Origin: Parachlorella kessleri
Lineage: Eukaryota > Chlorophyta > Trebouxiophyceae > Chlorellales > Chlorellaceae
Assembly (NCBI GenBank): GCA_001598975.1
Contig: BBXU01002033.1
Location: forward strand, 1 to 64,000
DNA length: 64,000 nt
Direction of reading: 5' to 3'
Program-made: the position numbers and the translations under genes
In this document: positions 11,399 through 22,695 of the stretch, one piece after another
How the letters are laid out: each line of letters begins with the position of its first letter
How positions within the stretch are numbered: the first letter of the stretch is position 1
Notes under the pieces: generated by a model
Told to the model about the DNA's origin: nothing
The model's database searches: none
The model's input: only the letters and a program-made list of their open reading frames with translations

Positions 11399-12509
11399 CT
11401 ATGCCTCCATGCCCACGGTGACCGCGGGCAAGCCAAGCTGGCCTCTGTAGTGGGACCCCTGCCGATACATGACGGCGAATGCCTCTGCAAGCCTGCATGG
11501 CAAATAGGTTGAGCTCGCCAATATTCAACAGCGGGAGAGTTCGCACCAGATTGTAGAGGGAGCAGGCAGTTCAGAAGGATTTCACGAAATGTGCACACAG
11601 CACTGCACTGTCCTGGGGTTAAATAGCCAGCTCGATAGCCAACGCACTCCCTGGACGAAGGCTAAAACAAGACATAAGTTGGTGCTTGCCTGCCCTCCAG
11701 ATCATAGATGTGTGAAGACGTATAAGCACGTCGACTCATAAGGGACCTACAAAGCTGCAACTTACATCCTCACGTCTTCGTCTCTCAGGCGCTTGTAGTC
11801 CTCAGCTCTGTCCCTGGATGACCCAGGGTTTTCCTTGAACGCTGCTGCCCTGCTGCGGATACTCATGCAGGCAAGCTGTTGGTCATGGGAAGGCGGGAAT
11901 TTGAGCTTAACGCCATGCCCGCCACCCTCGAAATGAGTGACCTCCACGGCACTCATCAAGCAAAGGCTGAGGTTCACTTGGAGCCACACAGCCTGGTCGC
12001 TGCCATACTCCACCGGCTGGCTAAGCTGCAGAAGTCCCTCCTGGTCAGCCATCCACAGACGTGTACTCTTCACAAGGTCCTCAAGAAAGGCCACCAGGCC
12101 CGCAGTGCTGCCTGGGATGTCGTAGGTGGCAGCAGGCTCCTTCAGAATTACAGGCGGCAAGCCACCATGTACTTCGCCTTTGAAGACAGCCACCTCAGGG
12201 CGGGGGCTGCCTGGTCTTGGACAAACATGAAGTACCAGCGAGGCCACAGCTACTCCGGCTTCCTCCCAGGTGTCGGCGCAGACCTACAGAGGCAGCCGTA
12301 TTACAGATTTCACAGCTGTACACTGCAACTTTGACGTGATGTTATCCCTGTACACAAGCACATACCCAGCAGCACTTAGCCACTGGCCCTGAGCACCAAG
12401 CAGCACCCTGCTCAGCCCTCCTCGCGCTTACCACTACCGCGTTGATATAAAACGGATGGAAAGAGGGCGCCGCCATGGCACATATAGCTGCAGCTACGTC
12501 ATTGGCCAT
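11399..12509 (-). CDS. Tandem paralogue copy B, unknown function
   Basis: Second copy of the tandem family. Exons, minus strand: 12509-12432, 12283-11766, 11492-11399; same phases (0 and 2) as copy A; 229 residues. Exon 1 gives MANDVAAAICAMAAPSFHP. Exon 2 has LVLHVCPRPGSP, EVAVFKGEV, YDIPGSTAGLVAFLEDLVKS and EDYKRLRDEDVR. Exon 3 reads LAEAFAVMYRQGSHYRGQLG. The Arg of HVRP is Cys here and the RYRG end is HYRG, but the reading frame is intact and all splice sites are usable. An in-frame upstream ATG six codons earlier is possible; I chose the one aligned with the other copies. Function is not recognised. Confidence 0.77.
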
Positions 12510-13032
12510 GGCCTTGGAGCAGCGCAAGGGAGGCTAAATGCTGGCGCCTACGAACCGGGGTAAAGTCTTTTTGGGCGGTGTATCTACAGTCGAGGTATCT
12601 GCAGTCGAACGTGATGCTTGTTACACGGATAGGATTCTAGCCGAAGACTGTCCGAGCTCTCACCGTTCATGCCGCCGTTAGCTAGGCGCGCAGGATAAGA
12701 AGATCCGGGGGTAGGGTGAAATGGGAAAGGGGCATGGAAAGGGGCCCCTGGGGAGGAGGGGAAGCATGAGGGGAAAGGAGAGTCTAGCATGCAAAGCATA
12801 CCCTGGCGCGCGAGCCTAAACCTTTTAATTTCACAACTACAAAAAAAGCCAAGATTTAATGCTTTACTAGCTAAACGTTCTGCTGCTGCCTGAGCGCGCC
12901 AGGTGCAGGTACTTTTCTCCCTGTGTCGTCCTAGTTATGTCTTGCCCAGCAGCTCAGTCTTAGAACGATTTATGATTGGGAAGCTGAGCCAGCCTGAGGA
13001 CTCTGGCGGCAAGGTAAGGTGCCACCAGGAAG

Positions 13033-13058
13033 GATCACGTCGTGTGGACGACGTGATC
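13033..13058. repeat. Perfect 11-bp inverted repeat, 4-base loop
   Basis: gatcacgtcgt at 13033-13043 is followed by gtgg and its exact reverse complement acgacgtgatc at 13048-13058. The core contains cacgtc/gacgtg, similar to plant G-box or ACGT elements. No nearby start codon clearly depends on it. Confidence 0.75.
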
Positions 13059-13247
13059 TTGACTCTTTTGCTCGCCAGAGGTGATGAGGTCCTTCAGCAG
13101 GGAGGGTGGCCACCGCCCCCTCCAACTCCCTGTCTATGTGGAATTTGCCCCAGCCGTGCTGGTGGATGGGACTCACCCGTGTACAGTTGGCTCAACTGTG
13201 GGGGTTGAGTTCCATAGAGTGGGACGCAGACCCTGCTGGCAAATAGT

Positions 13248-13313
13248 TTGCGCATGTTTTGCCTTGCGCATGAGCATGCTTTGTACCATTAGAGCAAGGC
13301 AAAACATGCGCAA
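13248..13313. repeat. Perfect 20-bp inverted repeat with 26-base loop
   Basis: ttgcgcatgttttgccttgc at 13248-13267 and its exact complement at 13294-13313 enclose 26 bases. Comparison with the duplicated unit near 10290-10340 (gcgaatagt...gcaaggactggta) suggests that much of the hairpin is extra sequence present only in this unit. Confidence 0.8.
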
Positions 13314-13377
13314 GGACTGATACTCCTGCTTCAACCACCATGTCAGGCATGTGCGAGCCTGTCCTTTTGATTGTGAT

Positions 13378-13465
13378 GCAGCTTTGCAGAGTGCGTGTCT
13401 GCAACTTGATACTATCATAGTATGTCCAGACGGAGAGAAGGCGCAGCAACATGATCGAGCCGGGG
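13378..13465 (+). pseudogene. Decayed copy 2 of prefoldin exon 5
   Basis: gatgcagctttgcagagtgcgtgtctgcaactt... then ccagacggagagaaggcgcagcaacatgatcgagc matches prefoldin exon 5 and its downstream flank at 7278-7360, with an insertion around actatcatagtatg. The frame is broken. Its place, about 3.0 kb after the copy at 10385 and to the left of copy C, fits a tandem unit. Confidence 0.72.
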
Positions 13466-13669
13466 AAGCTACCAGCACAGTTTGCAGTAGTGCCTGATCA
13501 GTAAGGTAGTATTAGCATGGGATACTCTTGCTTGGGAGTGTGCACATTTGCTCACGTGCTGAGTGCAAGTAGCAACTGCCATGTTGAACCTCCTTATGTT
13601 TTATGTGTCTGCGCTTAGCCTGGACAGACAGGCACTGCTGCCCCTTGGGCAGATTGGGAACACTTGTGG

Positions 13670-13895
13670 CCCTCCTGTGACTGTCCTGTGGCCCTCCCGT
13701 GACTGTCCTGTGACTCATCTTGTGGACTGATCTTGTGACCATCTTGTGGGTCTTGCATCTTGTAACCATCCTGAGAGCATCCTGAGAGCATCCTGTGTGT
13801 GATCCTGAGAGCGTCCTGAGGGCGTCCTGGGCACAAGATTCCTACAAGACACACACAAGACCCCCACAAGATGGTTTGCACAGGACAGGCACAAG
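13670..13895. repeat. Degenerate minisatellite, TCCTG/ATCTTGT units then complement
   Basis: Roughly 13670-13830 is built from short units ending in gtcctg, catcctg or catcttgtg. From 13832 the same words appear as complements (cacaagat, acaagac). The two halves could pair as a loose inverted repeat. It lies in the non-coding part of the third duplicated unit. Confidence 0.65.
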
Positions 13896-14391
13896 ATGAA
13901 GGCTTCCCTCCAGTGGCATGCAAACGTGATGGAGTCTTGGGAAGATAGGATTGCAGGTGGTAGCTGTGAGGCTCTTTGCACAATCATGCTGGGTTAAGCC
14001 AGAAAGCACGCAATAGTCGCTAACAAGCCCTGTGGGGGCAAGTGTGCCTGACAACATCGAAAGGCAAGGTATAAGGTCATGTTGAGCTGCCAATGCATCA
14101 CACCATGCAGGGAAGTCAACCACCAAAGCCGGGATCCATCCCATCGGGGAAAACATTCTAGTCTCGACCAACAGCGCACCCCCACTGACCACGCTGCCGT
14201 GAGTCCTCCACAAGTTTGGCCAACAAAAGCCTGGATTTTTTATCTCCACAGAAACCAGTGTTTGACACTACTTTCGTCCACAAAGAGTCGAACTAGCTTG
14301 TACAACAGGAACGCACAACCACTGGAACAAAGGTCAGCTCGTGGGCACTGAGCTAGAATCGCATTCACTGCATATGCGTACCTGCGCCACT
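13896..14391. other. Duplicated flank before copy C
   Basis: 13905-14100 matches 10480-10690 and 7385-7600 (acaatcatgctg, agccagaaag, gcaatagtcgcta). No gene is seen in the remainder. Confidence 0.55.
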
Positions 14392-15680
14392 CTACAAACC
14401 CTGGTGTCCATAGGCGGGCGGGGGCACTGTGGGCTCCACGCCCACTGGAGCAGCGGGCAAGCCAAGCTGCCCCCTGTAGCGGACCGCCTGTCGAAACATG
14501 AGGGCAAGTCCATCTACAAGCCTGCAAGGTGAAAGGCCAAGCTCGGACTCAGTTATTACCAGGAGGCTGTCCACAAGGATCTGCTAGATGATGTGTGGCC
14601 CAACCTTGTATCAACCTGCAGGCACCTGTTAGTCTGTTAAGCAGTATCCAAGTCCCCTTTCATACACGCCGTGTTGCACTACCTGCCTACTCAACATCTT
14701 CTTAAGGACTCACCGGAGAGAAGGGTTTGTTGAGAAGTAGTGAGCCAACACGGCCCCTGGACAAGGCTGGATGCAAGCCACAACTTTCCTGCGCGCCTGC
14801 CCAGCACATCAGGTGATGTGTGGGGAGGGGCATGCCAAATTTGGACTCAGCGGAGCAACAAACTGCCACTCACATTCTCACATCTTCATCCCTCAGGCGC
14901 TTGTAATCCTCAGCCGGATCCTTGGAGGACCCCGGTGTACACCGGAAGGCTGCTGCCTTGCCGCGAATGTCCTTGTAGGCAAGGAGCCGTTGCTGCTCAC
15001 GGCAATCCGGGAAAGTCAGCGCAATTCCGTTCCCGCCACCCTCCACAGCTACCTCCACGACATGCTCCGAGCAACCACTGAGGAACACCCTAGTCCACAT
15101 AGGCTGATCGTTGTCAAACTGCTCCGGGTGGCTAAGCTGCGAAACTCCCTGCTGCCACTCATCATCCAACCACAGCGCAGTACTCCTTACAAGGTCCTCA
15201 AGGAAGGCCACCAGTCCTGCCGCGCTGCCTGGGATGTCGTAAGTGGCAGCAGGCTCCTTCAAGAGGACAGGCGGAAAGACATTGTATGCTGTGCCCTTGA
15301 AGACAGCCACCTCAGGGCAGGGGCTGCCCGGTCTAGGACGGACATGAAACACCAGCGAAGGTACAGCAATGAGGTCATGTACCGGCCCATCGGTCCAGGC
15401 CTGCAGAGGCAGCCGCATTCCACAGACTTCAAAGTTTTGGACTGCAAATCTGGTGTCTCGCAAACCCCAGTATGTTGCTACATACCCAGAAGCGCGTGGC
15501 ACTTGGCCAGTACATGTATCCATGTGAACACGATGGGCAGGGTGGTAGGGCTTGCTGCAGGCTGTGGGGCTGGCACCCCCCCTCGTTCACGGTTAAGCTT
15601 ACCACTTCCATATTGATGTACACAGGATGGAAAGTGGTCGACGCTATGTCACATATAGCTGCAGCTACGTCCCTCGCCAT
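14392..15680 (-). CDS. Tandem paralogue copy C, unknown function
   Basis: Third copy. Exons, minus strand: 15680-15603, 15400-14874, 14521-14392; phases 0 and 2; 244 residues. Exon 1 gives MARDVAAAICDIASTTFHP. Exon 2 begins AWTDGPVHDLIAV and has LVFHVRPRPGSP, EVAVFKG, YDIPGSAAGLVAFLEDLVRS, ALTFPDCREQ and EDYKRLRDEDVR. Exon 3 is LVDGLALMFRQAVRYRGQLG with a longer tail ending YGHQGL. A long plus-strand frame over the same bases is an antisense shadow. Domain identity is unknown; it resembles copy A more than copy D. Confidence 0.77.
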
Positions 15681-16739
15681 GCCGGAAATTCCTGGCGCCT
15701 AGGGGGGGGAGCAGTAATTTGTGTTGCCCCTAAAACAGTCTTTTAACCAGCCTGTGACTGAGGTGATACAATTGCCGCTTGCACACTGGGACCCATGCTG
15801 GGACCTAGGTTTGGGACAAGGAGCACTCACAGGGCAACCTTGTTGTAGGTAGATGGCCTTGGACTGTAAGCGTCTGATACTGAGTAGCTGGAAAGTCGTT
15901 ACAATGTGAGATGTCTCGCTGTCGTTCCGTGTCACTGACACTGCACTGACACACCTATACGTCTACTCAGCACAGCATGCATAGCGCGGGCGCTGAAGTA
16001 GCGTTTTCTCCTACACAGCCAGAGCATGGGTGCCTCTTAGTGTAACACGTGTCTTATGGGCATCCACAAATCGAACCAATATGTACACCGACATGGTTCG
16101 TCATCGTGTACGTGATCGTTCGGTGGGTAGTACCTCCAGCAACTATATGGGTTGAACTTTTCACCATGATGGTTTCACCCTTCTCAAACAACCTCGGGTT
16201 ACAAACAGTGATGCCACCTGGCCTGCAAGACGAGAAGTGGCTCCTGCTGTACTATAATGGCATGTAGTGACTCCTGCCTCTTGTCCTAGTGGGAGAGGGG
16301 CTGCCAAAATACGTAGCCACTCTATATCACCTATTACAGTGGTGTCGAAGGGTGTACATACAGGCAACGATAACAGCCAAGCTCCTTGAACAACCTCTGT
16401 ACCCATCTACAGTGCCATACTAACGCCCGGCTAGCTCTACCAAGTATCCCTGAGTGAAGCGCTGAGCTGAAACCATAATCAAATACGTCCAGGCCTCGAC
16501 CCACCTATCTGTATATACCACGCAAAATTCACTATATGCTAGCTAGTGGTCCACTCTAATAGCGTACCGCCACCTGACCATGCTGCCGGGAGTCCCTAAA
16601 TGGGGCCAACAAAAAACCACGCATCTCAGCCTTGCCTTAATGGTCAAGGCACTCCCCAGGAGCATAGCCCCTCTATGGCTGTCTACAAGTGCGTAACATC
16701 AGCAGGACAATAGCGTGACCTTCTGGAGTACGAAGAGGT
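15681..16739. other. Intergenic between copies C and D
   Basis: A gap of about 1.06 kb holding the 5' flank of copy C and 3' flank of copy D. Unlike the other inter-copy gaps it has no recognisable prefoldin exon 5 remnant. No coding or RNA feature is recognised. Confidence 0.5.
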
Positions 16740-18079
16740 CTACTGTGCAGCACCACCGTCACTGCCAACAACGCTGCCATCGTCAACTCGCCTTCGCTTC
16801 CTGGGCTGTGGAGGGGGCGCCATGCCGCGGTAGCGCAGCGCCTGCCTCAGGATAGCTGCCAGAGCTTCCACAAGCCTGCAAACAAAAAGGGCTGTCACAA
16901 TGTGTAGCAGGCTCTTGCTTTGAAAGTGCAGCCTTGAAATGGTCCAAGTCATGCCCAGCTCCAAGATGGTAAGCTCCTATGCCCCTCGTCAGTATCAGAA
17001 ACCAAAACTATGCACGACCACAAGCAACTGCAGAAGCTCCTATAAAAAGCAGTGTCACAGTTCATCTTAACTCAAATTTTTATTGCCGCACCTAACCTCT
17101 GTCTATAATACCTGCCACCACTCACAGAAGCATTGTGCAACTATTATAACCGCAGCTGGTGCTATCACCTCCCGTCCACCACACACCGCTGTCAATAACT
17201 CAGGTGAGCACCTGGCATGCTGCTGTCCGACTCGTCCTGCTGCCATATGCATGCCTTGCTGCCCAAAAACTCACTGCCCGACCTTGTTCCCTACCTCTGC
17301 ATATCGCTGTCACGCAAACGCGTGTACACCTCGTGCACCACGGGGGGCAGCTTGTCGTAGGCCACGTGTGAGTACTCTCCAGCAGTGGCAGCCAGAGGCG
17401 CTGAGTGTGCTGTGGTGAACTCTGACGCCTCGCTGTCAACTTCCAGCAAGGCTAGAGCCTCGGAGCCCTCCTCCAGGTGTTCAAACGCCATCTGGACAGT
17501 ATTGCTGTCCCCGCTTGTGGGGTCGATGGAGACATCCTTGGGAGAGTATAGGCCGACATGTACCTTGCTCCAGCACTTGCTGCCAGTTCTGAGTACCTTT
17601 GGCAGGCAAAGGCTGACGCCCACACCGTGCCCTGCCAGAGGGGTGGTACTTAGTATGTCCCTAGCAAAGCTCTCCAGTCCTTCTGGGTGGGGAGGCAGGG
17701 CATAGACAGCCCCGCTCTCATTCACACGCAGCAAGTCGCCGCCGCCGATGTGTGGGACCTCCACCGCGTACACCGCTACTTCCTTACCAGCACTGCGAGC
17801 TTGGGGGCGGACATGAAGTAGAAGCGCTGCCACAGGCTTTGGATTAGTACCTTTGAATGCCTGCATGAGCAGTCCCAGCTGTTGATGAGAAGAGAGTCGA
17901 GTGCGCTCAGGCTGAGCACCGCATAGTCAGCCAATGGCAACTTTATTCCCTTTTCTACAGCATCCCCTAGGCAGATTCAGGACACGCGGAGTGCTGGACC
18001 TTACCACCAATCTGATGAAGGTAGGCTCCAAACGGGGAGCAAGAAAACCACAGCTTGCAACTGCTCGCTCGCTGGCCAT
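16740..18079 (-). CDS. Tandem paralogue copy D, divergent, nuclear-signal tail, unknown function
   Basis: Fourth and most divergent copy. Exons, minus strand: 18079-18005, 17860-17295, 16875-16740; phases 0 and 2; 258 residues. Exon 1 gives MASERAVASCGFLAPRLEP. Exon 2 has LLLHVRPQARSAGKEVAVY, EVPHIGGGDLL and VYTRLRDSDMQ. Exon 3 is LVEALAAILRQALRYRG followed by a tail not present in A-C, with PRKRRRVDD resembling a nuclear localisation signal. The shared exon frame, the HVRP, EVAVY and RLRD motifs and the RQALRYRG end prove homology with A-C. Being next to WDR55 and lacking the prefoldin passenger, it is the likely ancestral gene. It is divergent from WDR55 across 355 bp. Function is not recognised. 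Confidence 0.77.
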
Positions 18080-18434
18080 GTTGGAGGGGGCCGGGCTGCG
18101 TGGGTAGAGTGCCTGCAAGCGCAACAAGGCGCACACATGAGACGTCGTCACTGGGAACGGTGTAGTTAATCAGCCCCTAATTCTCAGGCAGGTCTGCACT
18201 GTTGTGTCTTCACCCCAGACGTGAGCCCACATGACGCCTAACATACACAGTGTATACCTGTAATCCACCACTCGTTAGTTGAAAAATCAATCCAAGATGG
18301 CCTTTTTGTGCAAAGCTGGGCCCGCGGGGTTTCAATCGCTCCTGCTGTGCTCTGCTTCGATCATGCTCCTAGACATGGTCACTTGGGCACCACATCATAT
18401 TTCACGTTCTGTCTTTGCTGGTGTTGACACGAAG
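18080..18434. promoter_or_regulatory. Divergent intergenic region, copy D / WDR55
   Basis: A 355-bp gap between start codons on opposite strands, so it should carry both promoters. I see no clear TATA box or other named element. Confidence 0.4.
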
Positions 18435-21400
18435 ATGGCCCTAAACGTGTTGCTGCACCAGGTCCCTTTTGAGGACCAGCCGATGGTAAGCGCATGCAGG
18501 TTGTTCCGTGCCATTTGCCAGTCTAGTTGTGTTGAATATTCATTCTAGTGGGGCGGGGACCTGTTTCCCCACAGTGGCATGTTTGGCCACCTGGGTTGCC
18601 AGCTGGCTATTCTCTTCTACTAATAAGTGCCTTGGCCTGGAACCTAGTGAAGGTACCCACCGTTTGTTGAAGGGCAATGTAATAACGATGTGGTCGTGCA
18701 GCCCGAACCAGTTCCGTTGCTGGCCCTGCCTGAGCCCCTCGGCCCCACAACCAACCACTGCAGGACTGTGACTTCCACCCAACCCGGCCTCTGCTAGCCA
18801 CCGGGCTTATAGACGGCAAGCTGTTGCTACACAGCTACAGCCGCAATGGGGTCACAAAATGCAGTAGCCTTAAGGCCCACGGGGCCTCTTGCAGGTAAGC
18901 AGCATTCCCCTTAAAAGTGCCCAGTCCTCGAGGCGTGTGAGTTGAAGTAATGAAGGGTCTATGGCCAGCCGGTCAGATCGGACGGTCTTCATGGTAGGTA
19001 CTGGATGTTGGTGTATGAAAGCTGCTGCTGTGGGGTGGTGTTATAGCTGGTTGAATCTTCAATGGCAGTGATAGGCCCACTCGCCCTTCAGCTGGCACCT
19101 GGTCTCGACAGGACCAACATTGCCCGCTTAATTTATCACCATGTGCCCTGCCGTGCTCACAGAGGAGTTTGCCACGCGCCATCGATGTCTTCATTACTCC
19201 ATGCAGCAAGTCTCGCTCAATCATTGGGAGTCGTAAAATGTAGTCTTTGACCCATGTCCACAACAGGGGAACCCCCCTGTGCTTGAACCGCCATACCTCC
19301 CCCACCCCCTGTGTGGAGCCTGAACTGCAGGGCCGTGCGCTTTTTGCAGTCGGGCGACTTAGTCATCACCGCCTCAACTGACCAGTCGCTGCTGGCAGTG
19401 GATGTGGAGACAGGCAAAGCCAAAGCCAGGAAGAAAGAAGCACATGAGAATGCCATCAATCGACTAGCTGCCGCAGGGCCAACGCTGACAGCATCAGGTG
19501 GGGGTGCAGGATGACCTGGCAGGTTGTAAGGAAGATGGATTCGGGATGGCTAGGGAGGGCCGTGGTGGTGGGTGAGTGTGGGTGTATGTGGAGGGGGTGT
19601 ACGTGGAGGGGTGTATGTGGTGTGTGTGAGGGCCCATCAAGCGCCCAGTAGGGAGTGGCACTGGCACAGTTTCTTTGGCTAACTCTTCATTAAGACTGTG
19701 ACCACCTGGCTGTTTGACTGTCGCAGTCGACTGATGTGGGCAAGCCTGACTGTGGCATGCCACAGCCACCCCACCTCCAAGGTCACACCCAGTCATTTGC
19801 TGCATTGCCCTGACTGGAGTAGCTCGCCTCACATGCAGGTGATGACTCAGGTGTCATCAAGCTCTGGGATTCGCGGCAGTCGGATGCTGTTGCCAGCCTT
19901 GATGCCCATGAGGATTTTGTCTCCGATTTGGCACTGCATGAGCGCGAGAGCTGCCTTCTGTCTGTCAGCGGCGATGGCACCCTGGCGGTGACCGACCTGC
20001 GGACAAACAAGGTGCGCGCTTTTATTGCAGAATGGCCAAGGAAGTGTTTTCACTGCCAAACTCACCTGGAGGACATGGACTTGATGTGGTTATCTGCTGC
20101 CTGTATTTTTGCCTTCAACAGTTTTGTGGGGTATTGAAGCTGTGAATTGAGGAAGGCAGCAGTGGCTCATTTTGCGCAGCACTTAACATGCCTAAATCAG
20201 GCTCATCCAATTGGCATAATACGCCCATGCAAGCCATCCCACGGGAAATGTCAGTCTGCTTGGTTCGCATGTGATGACAGGTCAGAGCAAGCTCTGAGGG
20301 AGACGCGGACGATGAGCTGCTCTCAGTGGTGGCCATTAAGCATGGGAAAAAGCTGGTGTGTGGATCACAAAGCGGCGTGCTGGATGTGTGGAGCTGGGGG
20401 TTCTGGAACGACTGCAGCGACCGCTTCCCAGGTGAGGCTGGCTCGGAACCTCTCCCTACCCCAGGGCGGCTCTGTAGAGTTGGAAACGGGATTGGCGGAC
20501 ACAGGCTTGGGAGGGCGCTGGCTGAGGATCTGGCCTTTGCAGTGTGACAACCAGTCTTACTAAATGGTGTTTTGTTCACCGTGGGGGCAACGGACAGTGC
20601 GACGAGTTAGTATACACTAGTATACAATATTATACAACCAAGCAAGGCACAGGAGTGCCAATGTTGTTCGCTGCGCCTTGCAGCAGTTGTGTGCTGACAA
20701 CTTAAGCCTACCTTGCTGCCCGCTGCCCTTGTGCGATTGCTGCAGCTGACACCGCTGCTGGTTCACCTGCTGTGCAGGACACCCCAGCTCGGTCGATGCC
20801 ATCCTTAAGTACGACGAGGACAGCGTCTTGACAGGCAGCAGCGATGGGCTGATCCGCCTTGTGAGCCTGCAGCCAAACAAGATGCTGGGGGTCATTGGCG
20901 AGCATGCAGGCAAGCGAACATGTTGAGTCGCAGCAGACGACTTGGATCTTAGGGATAATGAAACAGAGATTGCTGCTGTCGGCTTACTATGTTCTTGGTG
21001 CGGTTTGTGGCTCAAGGTCAGGGCAAGTTGGTAGCGCCCCAGGAGTCGGTGCTGGGAGCAGGTTTGCACGCTTGCTGAAGTGCTTGTCTGCCCTGTTGCA
21101 GCCTCCTCAGCGAGTGGCTGCATGGCGTTGCCTTCATTGGGCTCCCGTTAGTGTAGGACCCCCTTGGGGACCAGGCCAGAGCGGCATGCCGCCAACCACT
21201 CATGGACAGTTAATCCAACAGAACCCCCATCACGCCTGCCCGGTGCAGATTTCCCCATCGAGCGGCTGGCCCTGAGCAGCGACCGCGCCTTCCTGGCAAG
21301 TGCCTCCCACGACAACAGTGTCAAGCTCTGGGACCTGAGAGCCCTTGAAGAGGGAGAGGATGAAGAGGGAGAAGAAGGCGAGGAACAGGAGGGAGTCGCG

Positions 21401-22030
21401 GCAGGTGGCGATAGCGACGAGGACGGTGAAGCCGATACAGACGCAGAGGCAGGGCCAGAGACAGCCAATTTGGGCGCTGTGCCGGCGGTAGCAGCAGCGG
21501 TGGCTCCGCCAGAGGGGGACGCAGTGGCAGCAGCAGCGCCAGCGGGCTTAAGGAAGAAGGTGAGGGCCCATGTGGGCTGGGGAGTCTGGCAGGCGGCAGT
21601 GGCTGGATCATACTGCATCATTAGAGTCTGGCAGGCGGCAGTGGCTGGATCATCCTGTATCGCTATGAGTGCTGCGCTTGCATTTGCCCATATGCCATGG
21701 GTGTGGGTTTTGCGTGATAGGAAGCCTGACGAAGCGTGATAGGAAGCCTGACGATGCAGGTGACGTGACGTGGCTCCTCCAGGCACGACAACCGTGCGGC
21801 AGCATGATTGTGCAATTCACTACTATCACGTTCTTCTTTTGGAACCCTTTGTGCAGGTACCCAAGGCAGCTGGCAAAGCGGCAGCAGCAGCAGGCACAGG
21901 AGGCAGCAGTGACAGCTCGGACGCTGAGGATGCCCCTATCACAAAGAAGCGGAAGAAGGGAGCACATCGGATACCCAACAAGGAGCAGCAGAAGCATCGG
22001 GGTGGTAACTTCTTTGCTGGCCTCCTTTGA
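18435..22030 (+). CDS. WDR55: WD40-repeat protein, WDR55 type
   Basis: WD40 beta-propeller of the WDR55 family, nuclear/nucleolar proteins linked to rRNA processing and, in plants, to DDB1-CUL4 ligases. Eight exons: 18435-18485, 18764-18894, 19331-19497, 19839-20011, 20281-20431, 20778-20909, 21249-21559, 21857-22030; 429 residues. Diagnostic blocks: DCDFHPTRPLLATGLIDGKL, AVRFLQSGDLVITASTDQS, GVIKLWDSRQSDAVASL, LLSVSGDGTLAVTDLR, LVCGSQSGVLDVWSWG, GSSDGLIRLVSLQPNK and FLASASHDNSVKLWDLR. An acidic Glu/Asp-rich insert follows the last repeat (about residues 298-345), then KKRKK, then IPNKEQQKHRGGNFFAGLL, typical of the family. Intron 6 has a GC donor (gcaagc at 20910). TGTAA at 22070-22074 may end the transcript. 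Confidence 0.92.
21585..21760. repeat. Two small tandem duplications in WDR55 intron 7
   Basis: gtctggcaggcggcagtggc... is repeated with about 38-bp spacing (21589 and 21627). About 90 bp later gtgataggaagcctgacgawgc is present twice in tandem (21713-21756). Neither overlaps an exon. Confidence 0.7.
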
Positions 22031-22695
22031 ACACTCTGAAAGCAAAGGACTATGTAGTCGCAGCCCTTGTGTAAGACGCTGTACGGCAAAGGCAGCTTGC
22101 CTTCCCTTACAGGTTTGATGACAAGGTCAGGCTTCTAACGAGCATAAGCAAGGTCAATGTGGCAATATTGGAAGCAAAAGCACAAGGTGGCAGCAAAAGC
22201 AGTCAGTGTTCCCATGACTCACTTCTATCTCATCAGGTTAGGAAGAAATAAAGACAGCTAAGTTAGAATTCCTGAGGTGGTATCACTTTGAGCAGTCGAC
22301 AACAGATGGTGGTACACAATGAAGATGGGTTTGCACCTCAATCAGTGCAGCCAAACTGAAGACCTCAGCATCCGTGGCACATCGCTTCTCACACACTCAG
22401 CACAACCACTCCAAAAGTTCTTGCTGTCCTACTGCATCCCTAGCATGCCGCCAGCTCGGCCAAGTTTCAAAATGCACTACCTGCCGCCATCATCGCAACT
22501 GTTCTATAATGGTTGTAGATCCCTTTTCAACAGCTGGACTTGCCAACTTAGGCAAATGTGGCACCCATCAAAGTACCTTTCGGGCCTCACACTCCGCACA
22601 CATTGCATGCAAGCAGCCTCAATTAGCAGCCCAGATTTGAGGCTCACCACATGTAGCACTGCTACCTAGCCGCACCCGCTTCGCTGCTCAGCAGC
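22031..22695. other. Convergent 3' intergenic region
   Basis: Between the WDR55 stop and the stop of the minus-strand gene. It holds the TGTAA at 22070 and one dispersed-repeat-like segment near 22440-22500 (gcactacctgccgcc). No gene is seen. Confidence 0.5.

Larger units (their letters stand above)
12510..13375. other. Intergenic between copies B and C, left part
   Basis: This is probably the 5' flank of copy B followed by the next duplicated unit. It contains a perfect short hairpin (13033-13058) and a long perfect inverted repeat (13248-13313). I see no gene. Confidence 0.5.

Noticed and set aside
14771..15616. 281-residue plus-strand open frame
   Set aside because: It is the antisense of copy C exon 2; similar antisense frames appear over copies A and B, so it mirrors the family and is not a gene.
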